Origin: an uncultured Bacteroidales bacterium
GTDB lineage: Bacteria > Bacteroidota > Bacteroidia > Bacteroidales > UBA932
DNA length: 64,000 nt
Reading direction: 5' to 3'
Assembly (NCBI GenBank): GCA_934667175.1
Contig: CAKULN010000013.1
Span: 9,133 to 73,132, forward strand
Every line of letters starts with the position of its first letter. The stretch's first letter is position 1. Of the stretch, positions 27,344 to 36,021 are shown in pieces. Below the pieces are notes generated by a model. That model was not told the DNA's origin. It made no database searches and saw only the letters and a program-made list of their open reading frames with translations. The translations under genes were made by a program, and so were the position numbers.

Positions 27344-28738
27344 CTACTCCTCCGGAAGGAACATCGGATCCCAGGCCGGGAGGAGGGTCGGTTTCTGATC
27401 AAGCATATTCATGACATCGGAAGGGACATACTTCTTCTCCACGACGAGACGGAACATGTAGTTGTCGAACCACTCGTCGGTCATGATGAGGTTGCCTTTG
27501 TAGCCCGAGTCGGCGCCCCAGCTGTTCTCCACCATCCACTTGACCGGCTTGCCGTCCTTGATGTCCACGGCGATGAGGGTCATGGCGTGGGACGAACCGC
27601 TGGCGTGGGTCTGGACCCTCTGGCGCTTGTCCATCGGGAATGTCGTTCCGAAAAGCGAGCCGTAGTCGAAGTTGTTCAGATCAAGCGTGCCCTTCTGGCG
27701 GTCCATGAACTTGCCGACGTCGCAGGAGAAGTACATGGCGGTGTTGTCCTTGATGGAGGCGACGGCCATCTCCTTGATCCTTTCGATCGGGAGATTGATG
27801 TAGAGCCAGTTCTGCCCGTCATAGACATGGCGGTCGTAATCTATCTCGTAGACCTTGCCATATTCACGGGTAGGGTCGTTCATTACCATGATGTAGTTGC
27901 TCTCGAGATCCGCTCCGACATATTCATTGTAGAAGGATTTCGGAGTGTAGGTCTTGGCGCTGACGAAGTTGCCCTTGGAGTCGTAGCGGGTCCACTCGAA
28001 CTCGACCGGAGGCTCGCCGAGGCAGAGGACGAGCATCCTGTAGATCTCCTTGAGCATCTCGGTCTTCATGGCCGGGCAGTCTTTGGCGGCGGCTTCGCGA
28101 AGCTTGAGGCCATCCTCGCGCAGTTTGGTGGCTATCTGGGCACGCATCTGCGACGTGTTGTTGGCGCAGTAGGTCTCAGGCATGACATCTGACGGAACGA
28201 CTCCGTACTTCATGATGAGATTGGAGACTCCCGTGAACTGTCCGCCGTCTCCGATCGGGTTGCGGAACAGCCAGTCCACCTTGCGGTCATCAAAGCCCAA
28301 CCCCTTGGTGTCGATCACGCCCTGAAGGAAAAGGTTGGCCTTCTCAAGCTGATCGTAAAAGAAGACATAATTCTGGGAGAACGTGAACGATCCGAGGTCG
28401 TATTTCTCGATCATTTTGGACCTCAGCACATTGAGTCCGGTGAAAAGCCAGCAACGGCCTGAGGATTTCTGGTTGGTGCGCCCCTTGGTCTTCACCTCGT
28501 CGGAGAAGTGGGTGTCGATCATCGCGATGTTCTCCGAGTTGGCGGCGAGGACATTGATCGCCGCCGCGTTAAGAGCGTTGCGGATAGCCTTGTCCGAGGC
28601 TGTGCCCTCATAGCCCTTTCGGATCTCGGTCAGCATCTCGGCGGAAATGCCGCCTTTGTCGGACTGTTTCTGCGCGGAGGCGACGGTTCCGGAAAGGACC
28701 AGAAGCGAGGCTGCGAGGATAAATGTTCTTTTATTCAT
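27344..28738 (-). CDS. Exported C1-family aminopeptidase (PepC/bleomycin hydrolase-like)
   Basis: Papain-like cysteine peptidase of the bleomycin hydrolase/aminopeptidase C group, 464 residues. The N-terminus is a signal peptide (KRTFILAASLLVLSGTVASA, cleavage near residue 22), so unlike classical PepC it should act in the periplasm or outside. Catalytic elements: SSGRCWLFTGLNVLRSKM with the cysteine (about residue 94), the histidine in SGSSHAMTLIAVD, and the asparagine in WMVENSWGAD. A C-terminal tail beyond the Asn domain (KPTLLPAWDPMFLPEE) is present. Bacteroidetes carry several such exported copies for peptide use. Confidence 0.9.
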   Translation of the reverse strand: MNKRTFILAASLLVLSGTVASAQKQSDKGGISAEMLTEIRKGYEGTASDKAIRNALNAAAINVLAANSENIAMIDTHFSDEVKTKGRTNQKSSGRCWLFTGLNVLRSKMIEKYDLGSFTFSQNYVFFYDQLEKANLFLQGVIDTKGLGFDDRKVDWLFRNPIGDGGQFTGVSNLIMKYGVVPSDVMPETYCANNTSQMRAQIATKLREDGLKLREAAAKDCPAMKTEMLKEIYRMLVLCLGEPPVEFEWTRYDSKGNFVSAKTYTPKSFYNEYVGADLESNYIMVMNDPTREYGKVYEIDYDRHVYDGQNWLYINLPIERIKEMAVASIKDNTAMYFSCDVGKFMDRQKGTLDLNNFDYGSLFGTTFPMDKRQRVQTHASGSSHAMTLIAVDIKDGKPVKWMVENSWGADSGYKGNLIMTDEWFDNYMFRLVVEKKYVPSDVMNMLDQKPTLLPAWDPMFLPEE

Positions 28739-28834
28739 AAATATTCAAAGATTTGGGGTAAATTTAGCGAAAATTTTCGGGAAAAGCCGAAAAATAAGTT
28801 GTCCGATCGGAACGGACTGATTCGTAAAGGCAGC

Positions 28835-29779
28835 ATGAAAAGTCGCACTAAAATATACCAGCTGTTGGCAGTGGCATTGCTGCTCGCCGGAGTCGACCTG
28901 CTCACAGGTGGAGCCGGCCTGGGCGGGATGGACGCAGGTATATTCCTGAAACTCAGGCTTCCGAGAATGCTGACAGCCGTCATTGCCGGTGCGTCTCTCT
29001 CTCTTGCGGGGCTTCAGATGCAGAGCATTTTCCGCAATCCGCTCGCCGACCCGCACATCATGGGCGTGAGCGCCGGGGCCGGGACAGGGGCAGCTGTCGC
29101 GACTCTTCTCATCGGAGTCTCGCTTCCGGCCGCCCTGTCCGGGTTGACGATGGCGGCCGCGGCATTCCTCGGTGCGCTGCTGACATCCACGCTGGTTGTC
29201 GCCGTGGCATCCAAAGTCCAGAGTTCCACCACCTTGCTGATTTTCGGCGTGATGCTGGGCTTCATCTTCAGCGCGGTGACATCCATCCTTGAATATTCCG
29301 CCAGCGCGGAAAGCCTGAAAGTCTTCTACAGTTGGTCGGCGGGAAGTTTTACTGGAAGCCGCCCTGGGGAAGTCGCGGTGATCGGCGGAGCGCTGGCCAT
29401 CGGTACTCTGCTGACCTATATTAATAATAAAGGACTCGACATCGCCCTTTTCGGGGATGAATATGCCAGCCTCGCGGGAGCGGACATGCGCCGCATCCGG
29501 AACATCTCGATGACGGGGAGCTGTCTGATGGCCGGTGCGGTCACGGCTTTCTGCGGGCCGCTGGGATTCGTGGGGATCGTGGCGCCGCACATAGCGAGAG
29601 GCGTTCTGGGGACTTCGGTACATGCCAAGGTGATTCCCGCCGCGATGCTCACAGGGGCGGGACTGACGCTTGCGGCCGACATCATCTCGAATGCCTTTCC
29701 CGCTCCCCTGCCGGTCGGAAGCACGATGGCGCTCATCGGCATCCCTATCATTCTTGCGATTTTGATGAAAAGGAGGTGA
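28835..29779 (+). CDS. FecCD/BtuC-family ABC transporter permease
   Basis: Inner-membrane permease of the iron-siderophore, haem or cobalamin ABC importer family. Start at ATG 28835, 314 residues. The sequence is almost all hydrophobic helices, with the family elements LRLPRMLTAVIAGASLSLAG (residues about 38-57), MQSIFRNPLADPHIMGVSAG and the cytoplasmic coupling segment around CGPLGFVGIVAPHIAR. The ATPase gene follows with overlapping expression signals: the AGGAGG for the ATPase lies inside the last codons of this gene. No substrate-binding protein or TonB receptor is adjacent, so the substrate cannot be named. Confidence 0.9.
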   Translation: MKSRTKIYQLLAVALLLAGVDLLTGGAGLGGMDAGIFLKLRLPRMLTAVIAGASLSLAGLQMQSIFRNPLADPHIMGVSAGAGTGAAVATLLIGVSLPAALSGLTMAAAAFLGALLTSTLVVAVASKVQSSTTLLIFGVMLGFIFSAVTSILEYSASAESLKVFYSWSAGSFTGSRPGEVAVIGGALAIGTLLTYINNKGLDIALFGDEYASLAGADMRRIRNISMTGSCLMAGAVTAFCGPLGFVGIVAPHIARGVLGTSVHAKVIPAAMLTGAGLTLAADIISNAFPAPLPVGSTMALIGIPIILAILMKRR

Positions 29780-29781
29780 AT

Positions 29782-30411
29782 ATGCTGAAGGCTGACGAAT
29801 TGATCATCGGGCACCGAGGCATCAAGGTCGCGGGACCACTGACTTTTGAATATCCTGACGGACGGTCCGTGATGCTTTGCGGTCCCAACGGCAGCGGAAA
29901 GAGCACGCTGATGAAGACTCTGGCCGGACTTCAGCCTCCCCTCTCGGGCGGATTCTCGGCAGGGGGGGCTGTCGTGATGGTGCCCACACATATTCCTAAA
30001 GTCAAAGGGTTCTCCGTCAAGGAGTTTATCCGCACGAGTCTGTTCTCGTCATCTGGACTGTTCCGGAAACTGAACGCCGAGTCAGAGCGTTTGGTGGAGG
30101 AGGCGATCCGTACGCTCGGACTTGAGAGACTGGCTGACAAGGACATAAGCCTTGTCTCCGACGGGGAGTTCCAGAAAGCGTGCATCGCCACGGCGCTGAC
30201 ACGCAAGGCCGGCGTGATCCTTCTGGACGAGCCCACAGCCTTCCTGGACGTGGACAACCGGGTCATGGTTCTGCGTACACTTCAGGAGCTTGCGCGCGGC
30301 ACCGGGACAACGGTGATCTTCTCCACACACGACATCTACGACGGGGCCAGGTTCTCTGACGCGACGCTTGATCTCAGAGAACTCGGCGAGGCGTTTTCAT
30401 CAATCTCCTAA
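29782..30411 (+). CDS. ABC transporter ATPase (FecE/BtuD type)
   Basis: ATPase partner of the upstream permease. AGGAGG at 29771-29776 favours ATG 29782 over the GTG at 29776. The 209 residues are shorter than the usual 250 or so. Walker A GPNGSGKSTLM near residue 37, the Q-loop region MVPTHIPKVKGFSVKEF, and Walker B VILLDEPTAFLD near 155 with a following H-loop (FSTHDIYD). The signature is degenerate: SDGEFQKACIA in place of LSGGQ..R. Adjacent overlap with the permease indicates one operon. Confidence 0.88.
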   Translation: MLKADELIIGHRGIKVAGPLTFEYPDGRSVMLCGPNGSGKSTLMKTLAGLQPPLSGGFSAGGAVVMVPTHIPKVKGFSVKEFIRTSLFSSSGLFRKLNAESERLVEEAIRTLGLERLADKDISLVSDGEFQKACIATALTRKAGVILLDEPTAFLDVDNRVMVLRTLQELARGTGTTVIFSTHDIYDGARFSDATLDLRELGEAFSSIS

Positions 30412-30464
30412 ATCACAACATATTACATATTCCTGCCGGTCAGAATCAGAGGGCAGCGTTCCAG

Positions 30465-30516
30465 AACCTGCTGACAATCAAACGGTGACATCCCACCGTT
30501 TGATTGCCAGCAGGTT
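30465..30516. repeat. Strong hairpin between ABC ATPase and polA
   Basis: A 23-bp stem (AACCTGCTGACAATCAAACG GTG with its complement) has one mismatch and the loop ACATCC. It may limit read-through from the ABC operon, but no T run follows. The core (AA..GGTG, 6-nt loop, CACC..TT, then a segment ending GTTAC) recurs at 36841-36877, so this looks like a repeat family rather than a plain terminator. Confidence 0.7.
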
Positions 30517-30538
30517 ACCGATTGGTCTTCGGAGAAGT

Positions 30539-30569
30539 TTTGAAACCACGAAACATTTTCCTATCTTTG
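30539..30569 (+). promoter_or_regulatory. Promoter for polA-sigma-rsmG
   Basis: TTTG at 30539-30542 and TATCTTTG at 30562-30569 are separated by 19 nt, a full match to the Bacteroides -33/-7 consensus. The leader to polA is about 55 nt. Confidence 0.8.
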
Positions 30570-30630
30570 TAAAGATTGTGTGGCATGCGGGATGTGCATG
30601 GCCATGCACTGATAAAATGTTGACAGGATA

Positions 30631-33282
30631 ATGCCGGGAAAGATTTTCTTCATAGACGGACATGCGTTGGTCTTCAAGATGTACTACGCGTTCCTCAGGA
30701 GACCGATGATCAACTCCAAAGGGGCTGACATGTCCATTCTTTACGGATTCACCAAATATATTCTTGAACTTCTGAACCGGGAAAGGCCGGACTACCTTGC
30801 CGTGGCTTTCGACCCGCCGGGAGGGACGTTCAGGAACAAGATGTACCCGGAGTACAAGGCCAACCGCAAAGAGACTCCGCAGCTGGTGATCGACTCTCTG
30901 GAGCCGCTTATGGGGCTCTGCAAGGCGATGAACATCCCGACCTTGATGCTGAAAGGCTTCGAGGCGGATGATGTGATCGGATCAATGGCCAAACGCTGCG
31001 CCGGGGAAGGGCTGGATGTCTACATGGTGACTCCAGACAAGGATTACGGGCAGCTGATCGAGCCTCACATCTGGCAGTACAAGCCAGGAAAGGGCGGATT
31101 TGACAACGAGATCATCGGCGTCAAGGAAATCTGTGAAAAGTACGGAATCCAGTCTCCAGAGCAGGTCATCGACATGCTGACCATCTGCGGGGACACGGCC
31201 GACAATGTGCCGGGAGTCAAAGGAGTCGGAGAGGTCGGAGCCGGCAAGCTGGTCGCGAAATACGGTTCCGTGGAAGAGATCTACAAGCATCTGGACGAGT
31301 TGACTCCGAGGCAGAAAGCGCAGTTCGAGGAGGCCCGGGACCACATCGGGCTCAGCCACGAGCTTGTGACGATCAAGACAGACATAGATGTCGACATCCC
31401 GACCGAGCGGATGAAAGTCAATCAGGACTATGGCCCGGAACTCGCCGACCTTTTCGAGAAGTACGAGTTCAATTCGCTGAACCGGTTCATAGGCCATGTC
31501 GCCGGGACCGGTGAGAAGCCGGACGCGGAATTGCCGGAGATCGTCAAGGTGCGCCCCGGCGAGGCTGTCAAGGCGGCGGTGAAGGTCGGGAAATGCTCGG
31601 TCATCACGGAAGGCGCCGACGGAAGCATATTCACCAAAACCGTGAGGATCATCATCGGGGCCTGTCCGGAGGGAAAGGTTCTGGTCGCAGAAGGCGGTAT
31701 TTCCGACTTCAAGTCTCTGCTGGAGGACTCCGCCGTCGACAAATGCGGCGACGACCTCAAAAGGCAGATGAATATCCTCGCGTCCGGTGGCGTGACTCTC
31801 CAAGGCCGACTTCACGACATCGCCCTCATGCACTATCTTCTCGATCCTGAGAAGAGCCACAAGATCGATGTGCTGGCGCAGAGCGTGTTGGGAGTGTCAC
31901 TGGAGGCGAACGCGAATGATGCCGTTCCATCCACCGGTTCTCTTTTTGACGACATCCCGTCAGATGAGGTGAACCGGGACAGAAGCAAAGAGTCAGCCGT
32001 GCTGCTCCTGCTTTCGGAAAGGATCCGCGAAGACATGGAGAAAGCCTCGGTCACAGACCTTTACGACACCATGGAGGAGCCTCTTCTCAAGGTTCTCTCC
32101 AAAATGGAGAGAAACGGGGTCAGAGTCGACCTTGGATCCCTCAAAGACTTCACTGAGCATCTTCGCCGGGAGATGCTGGAGAGAGAGGCTAGAATCAGGG
32201 AGATGGCCGGGGAGCCATCACTGAACATCTCTTCCCCGAAACAGGTCGGGACAGTGCTTTTCGAGAAACTCCACCTTTCCGACAAGCCGAAGAAGAACAA
32301 CAACGGCACCTATTCAACGGAAGAGTCCACACTGCTTGATCTGGCGGACAAGCATCCGATCGTAGACGAGATCCTTGAATATCGCGCCGTCCGCAAACTG
32401 CTCTCAACCTACATAGAGCCGTTCCCTGGATATATCGACCCTTCCGACGGCAAGGTCCACACGACGTTCAACCAGGCCCTCACAGCGACAGGACGTCTGA
32501 GTTCCTCGAACCCGAACCTCCAGAACATCCCGATCCGTTCGGACAGAGGACGCGAGATCCGAAAGGCGTTTGTGCCAAGCGCTCCAGACGGGCTGATCCT
32601 TTCGGCTGACTATTCACAGATTGAACTGAGGATCATGGCGCACCTTAGCTGCGACCAGCATCTGATCAGCGCCTTCAAGCAGGGTGTCGACATCCACGCG
32701 GCCACGGCGGAGAAGATCTTCGGAATCCCACACGGGCAGGTCACTGCCGACCAGCGGCGCATAGCCAAGACCGCCAACTTCGGAATCATGTACGGCATCT
32801 CGGCGTTCGGCCTCGCCCAGAGACTGCGGATCAGCCGCAAGGAGGCGCAGAAAATCATAGACGATTACTTCGCAGGTTTCCCGTCGATCCTCTCGTTCAT
32901 CGAGGACACGAAAGCGGCCGCGAGAGAGACTGGCTACGTCGAGACCATCTTCGGAAGAAGGCGGTACATTCCCGACATCAATTCAAAGAACGGAACACTT
33001 AGGGCTCTCGCCGAAAGGAACGCCGTCAACGCTCCGATCCAAGGCACATCCGCCGACATCATCAAGATGGCCATGATCGAGGTCGACAAGGCCATGACAG
33101 AAGCCCGCATGAAGAGCAGGATGGTCCTACAGATCCACGACGAGCTTGTGTTCGACGCCGTTCCCGAGGAAATTGATGACTTGAGGAAGATTGTGATCGA
33201 CAGGATGGAGAACGTAGTAAAACTTTCAGTACCACTAATAGTAGAATGCAATTATGGGAAAAACTGGCTTGAAGCCCACTGA
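30631..33282 (+). CDS. polA: DNA polymerase I
   Basis: Repair and Okazaki-fragment polymerase, 883 residues. The N-terminal 5'-nuclease domain (1 to about 290) shows FIDGHALVFKMYYAF, FEADDVIGSMA, TPDKDYGQLI and GDTADNVPGVKGVG. The polymerase domain (about 490-883) has motif A DYSQIELRIMAHLS near 660, motif B RRIAKTANFGIMYG and motif C QIHDELVFD near 835. The middle domain (about 305-480) lacks the DxE motif of an active 3'-5' exonuclease (the aligned region reads VITEGADGS), so proofreading is probably lost. The last 29 nt overlap the sigma-factor gene. Confidence 0.95.
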   Translation: MPGKIFFIDGHALVFKMYYAFLRRPMINSKGADMSILYGFTKYILELLNRERPDYLAVAFDPPGGTFRNKMYPEYKANRKETPQLVIDSLEPLMGLCKAMNIPTLMLKGFEADDVIGSMAKRCAGEGLDVYMVTPDKDYGQLIEPHIWQYKPGKGGFDNEIIGVKEICEKYGIQSPEQVIDMLTICGDTADNVPGVKGVGEVGAGKLVAKYGSVEEIYKHLDELTPRQKAQFEEARDHIGLSHELVTIKTDIDVDIPTERMKVNQDYGPELADLFEKYEFNSLNRFIGHVAGTGEKPDAELPEIVKVRPGEAVKAAVKVGKCSVITEGADGSIFTKTVRIIIGACPEGKVLVAEGGISDFKSLLEDSAVDKCGDDLKRQMNILASGGVTLQGRLHDIALMHYLLDPEKSHKIDVLAQSVLGVSLEANANDAVPSTGSLFDDIPSDEVNRDRSKESAVLLLLSERIREDMEKASVTDLYDTMEEPLLKVLSKMERNGVRVDLGSLKDFTEHLRREMLEREARIREMAGEPSLNISSPKQVGTVLFEKLHLSDKPKKNNNGTYSTEESTLLDLADKHPIVDEILEYRAVRKLLSTYIEPFPGYIDPSDGKVHTTFNQALTATGRLSSSNPNLQNIPIRSDRGREIRKAFVPSAPDGLILSADYSQIELRIMAHLSCDQHLISAFKQGVDIHAATAEKIFGIPHGQVTADQRRIAKTANFGIMYGISAFGLAQRLRISRKEAQKIIDDYFAGFPSILSFIEDTKAAARETGYVETIFGRRRYIPDINSKNGTLRALAERNAVNAPIQGTSADIIKMAMIEVDKAMTEARMKSRMVLQIHDELVFDAVPEEIDDLRKIVIDRMENVVKLSVPLIVECNYGKNWLEAH

Positions 33283-33856
33283 TGAGCTGATCATCTTGGC
33301 GCAAAGAGGCAATGGTCTGGCGTTCACAGCCCTTTGGGACCGCCACATCGAACAGCTGAGGTCTTACATCAAGGCCCGTTTCAAGAACATCGACGACTAC
33401 GCCGCGGATGACATCTGCAGCCGCAGTTTCGAGAAAGCCTTCAGGCAGATCATGTCCTACGACCAGTACAAGAGCCGGTTCCTGACATGGCTCTGCACCA
33501 TCGCCAAAAACACGGCCCTGGACACGCTGGAGCAGGAACAGAGGGTGCATCCCAAGAACCAGATAGTCTATCTTGACGACGAGAGCAAGCCGTCCGGGGT
33601 GGAGGTCATCCCTGACCAGACCGAAGACGCGCTCAACACCTTGATCAAGACCGAGAACGAGGAGGAGCATGAGAAATACGTCGAGCGGCTTCCGGAGCTC
33701 TACCGGGAGATAGCCCGCAAGAGGCTCATTGAGGGAATGAAGTACAACGAGATCGCTGAGGCCCTTGACATGGAGCTCAACACGGTCAAGACCAGGATCC
33801 GCCGCGCCAAACAGATGATCGATGACCTCCGTCGGCAAGAGGAGGAAGGAATATGA
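33254..33856 (+). CDS. ECF-type RNA polymerase sigma factor
   Basis: A 200-residue sigma-70 family protein with only regions 2 and 4. Region 2 (about 12-95) includes ALWDRHIEQLRSYI and FLTWLCTIAKNTALD; region 4 (about 130-190) includes ELYREIARKRLIEGMKYNEI and an HTH with AEALDMELNTVKTRIRRAK. The start overlaps the 3' end of polA by 29 nt and the stop overlaps rsmG (ATGA), so it is translated as part of the polA operon. No anti-sigma gene is adjacent. Regulon unknown. Confidence 0.88.
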   Translation: MGKTGLKPTDELIILAQRGNGLAFTALWDRHIEQLRSYIKARFKNIDDYAADDICSRSFEKAFRQIMSYDQYKSRFLTWLCTIAKNTALDTLEQEQRVHPKNQIVYLDDESKPSGVEVIPDQTEDALNTLIKTENEEEHEKYVERLPELYREIARKRLIEGMKYNEIAEALDMELNTVKTRIRRAKQMIDDLRRQEEEGI

Positions 33857-34581
33857 TGACGTTCGCTGATTTCGAGGCTTTCCTGAAAGCTTCGTTCCCG
33901 GATGTGACCGAAGGGACGATGGAGCGTTTCCGTCTGATGGAAGAGGGGTACCGTGAGTGGAACGCCAAGATCAACGTCATCTCCCGCAAGGACATCGACA
34001 GCCTGTACGACCACCACGTCCTCCATTCACTCGCCATAGCCGAATATCTCCGCTCGCAGCGTCCGGAAACATATTCATTGTTCACAGCTCCGCTCCCATC
34101 ATTCACCGCACCGCTCCCGGAAGATTCCATTGACGCCAAAGCCTCGCGGGTCGGACTAAGGGTTCTGGACCTCGGTACCGGCGGCGGCTTCCCAGGCATC
34201 CCGCTGGCTGTGATGTTCCCGAACGTGAGATTCATCCTCTGCGACTCGGTCGGCAAGAAAACCATTGTCGCCAAAGAGATCGCGGACATGCTTGGCCTTG
34301 ACAACGTGGAGATTGTAAACGCCCGCGCCGAGAGTCTCCCGGGGCGATTCGATTTCGTGGTCTCCCGCGCCGTGGCCTCACTCACGGATTTTTACCCTTG
34401 GGTGAAAGGAAAATATTCCCAATCAATCCTTTACCTCAAAGGCGGCGACATCAACGAAGAGATCTGCGCCCTCATGTCCCGTGAGCGCCTCCGCAAAGGC
34501 TCCGTCTCCACCTGGCCCGTCACCAGATGGCTCTCCGATCCGTATTTCGACGGCAAGTTCGTGATCGACATAAAGCGCTGA
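33853..34581 (+). CDS. rsmG: 16S rRNA (guanine-N7) methyltransferase RsmG
   Basis: Methylates G527 of 16S rRNA using SAM. The 242 residues exceed the usual 205-215. Family motifs: WNAKINVISRKDIDSLYDHHVLHSL (about 35-60) and the SAM loop VLDLGTGGGFPGIPLA (about 104-119), then FVVSRAVASL. The extra length is a segment between them containing two near-identical heptads (LFTAPLP and SFTAPLP, about residues 76-90) from a 21-bp tandem duplication. The start overlaps the sigma gene by 4 nt. The 3' side runs into dispersed repeats. Confidence 0.95.
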   Translation: MMTFADFEAFLKASFPDVTEGTMERFRLMEEGYREWNAKINVISRKDIDSLYDHHVLHSLAIAEYLRSQRPETYSLFTAPLPSFTAPLPEDSIDAKASRVGLRVLDLGTGGGFPGIPLAVMFPNVRFILCDSVGKKTIVAKEIADMLGLDNVEIVNARAESLPGRFDFVVSRAVASLTDFYPWVKGKYSQSILYLKGGDINEEICALMSRERLRKGSVSTWPVTRWLSDPYFDGKFVIDIKR

Positions 34582-34590
34582 TTCCGCACT

Positions 34591-34690
34591 GGTCGCTGAG
34601 CCTGTCGAAGCGGCCGTTTCTCGTTCATCCAGTCACTTCGACAAGCTCAGTGACCACTGTGGCCTCTGTGGCCAAGTGACCTCAGTGACC
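34591..34690. repeat. Dispersed palindromic repeats between rsmG and the 308-aa gene
   Basis: Copies include GGTCGCTGAGCCTGTCGAAG (34591 onward), AGTCACTTCGACAAGCTCAG (34630 onward) and a short AGTGACCTCAGTGACC (34675-34690). The last overlaps the stop codon of the convergent gene. Confidence 0.85.
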
Positions 34691-35608
34691 GCCAAGGCCT
34701 TCCCCCGAAAGCAATGCCCAAGGGTTGCCTTGGATCATGCCAAGAGCCTCAAGGCGCCCGATCATGAAATCATTGTCATCATCGTGATCCGTAGCTTTGG
34801 CCTTCCCAAGATAGCGGAGTTTCCGAAGCAGATCACGCTCGTTCTCATCAGCCACGTCGTATGCCCGCTGGACAATCTCATCGAACGGAGTCTGTCTCGT
34901 CAGCAGATCGCTGGCAACCTCCTTGGAAATCTTCTTCTCGATGATGTCCGTCGCATAGACAAGCAAACGTCCCAGAAAACGAGGACAGCTGATGTCACCG
35001 GACCCTTTCAAAAGAGGGACATAGCCTCCCGGAATCTGCCCCTGGACATCTCCTTCACCACTGACGGTGCTCCCCTCTATCACCCGCGCCTCCAATTCAG
35101 AATAATCCCTGTGACCGATCAACGAGCACATCAGCGACTTGAAATTATCCTCGTCAAGTGCATCCACGGCACACAGCATCAGAATCCTGATCTCGTCAGC
35201 CGTCTTGGCGGAGACGCTGTCATATTCCTTGATGATCATTGAATATATCGTAAAATCTCCGTCATCATTATGACTCAAAGTCACTTCCACATTCCTGTAC
35301 ATCCCATTGATCCTTTCCACCTCATAGTTCACCGAATATGCGAACTGCTCCGGCACCGGCGCCGGGAACCGCACCATGATGATCAGTCTGTTTCCCTCCG
35401 CAACAAGCACCGGTGTGAACACACAATGCCTCGCCTGCACTTCCGCCAAGTACTTGTTCCCGTCAATGTGCGGCCGAATCCCCGCATTCCTGAACATCAG
35501 CTCCACGCACTCCGCCAGAGACATTCCCTTCTCCACGTCTCCCCGAGAAGCGACATTCTTCTCATCATTCCCCTGTTTCTTCCCTTTGAAAAAATTGAAT
35601 ATTCCCAT
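34682..35608 (-). CDS. Hypothetical protein, 308 residues
   Basis: I do not recognise the family. The N-terminus (MGIFNFFKGKKQGNDEKN) is short, basic and non-cleavable, so the protein is probably cytoplasmic. Residues about 30-150 alternate beta strands and helices (YLAEVQARHCVFTPVLVAEG, RLIIMVRFPAPVPEQFAYSV), loosely like YbjN or secretion-chaperone folds, but this is not a firm match. The C-terminal half is helical with a charged stretch KATDHDDDNDF. Base composition is like the core genes, and the GAATAT hexamer is present as in neighbours. Its 3' end abuts palindromic repeats and a MITE-like element lies upstream. Confidence 0.75.
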   Translation of the reverse strand: MGIFNFFKGKKQGNDEKNVASRGDVEKGMSLAECVELMFRNAGIRPHIDGNKYLAEVQARHCVFTPVLVAEGNRLIIMVRFPAPVPEQFAYSVNYEVERINGMYRNVEVTLSHNDDGDFTIYSMIIKEYDSVSAKTADEIRILMLCAVDALDEDNFKSLMCSLIGHRDYSELEARVIEGSTVSGEGDVQGQIPGGYVPLLKGSGDISCPRFLGRLLVYATDIIEKKISKEVASDLLTRQTPFDEIVQRAYDVADENERDLLRKLRYLGKAKATDHDDDNDFMIGRLEALGMIQGNPWALLSGEGLGGH

Positions 35609-35733
35609 GATTCTAAATTGGTTATTATATTATCACACCTCCAAGGCCTCATTCTACCGCACGAGTTGGTTCATCTCACCCGGCACCGGAACGCCACAAA
35701 GGTAGTGAATATTTTCATATTCCTAAGTTATTA

Positions 35734-35896
35734 AGAAGCTGTTTTGATTTGTTTGTTTGAAGCTTTGAGAGTGAAAAACTTCAGTTTTGACCGCTTCTTC
35801 CAAGGAGGATAGCGGTGCTATCTGACTGAAGAAGCGGGAAGAAAATGAAGATTTTTTCACCTCAAAGAACATTTCAAATAAATCAAAACAGCTTCT
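35734..35896. mobile_element. MITE-like element with ~70-bp inverted repeats
   Basis: The left end AGAAGCTGTTTTGATTTGTT and the right end (complement of AGAAGCTGTTTTGATTTATT) are nearly identical over the outer 18 bp and remain about 80 per cent matching for some 65-70 bp inward, up to CCGCTTCTTC. The centre has its own small hairpin (GATAGC/GCTATC). There is no coding capacity. A clear target-site duplication is not seen; CTAAGT occurs near both ends but not flush with them. Confidence 0.75.
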
Positions 35897-35996
35897 AAGT
35901 ATAGAGTAAAGAATCACTCCGAATCTATCACTCCACTGATGCGCCATTTGCAAAAAATTGGTGGCATATCGATTGCATTTTACAGCCAAATATAAT

Positions 35997-36012
35997 TTTT
36001 TTGTACAAAAAA
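35997..36012. promoter_or_regulatory. Palindromic operator-like site before the antitoxin gene
   Basis: TTTTTTGTACAAAAAA is a perfect 16-bp palindrome 9 nt before the antitoxin ATG, the usual place for a ribbon-helix-helix antitoxin autoregulatory site. Confidence 0.5.
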
Positions 36013-36021
36013 CTATATAAT

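Noticed and set aside
27002..28192. 396-codon plus-strand ORF opposite the C1 peptidase and sdaA
   Set aside because: Both minus-strand genes are complete with catalytic motifs; the plus ORF is low-complexity in character.
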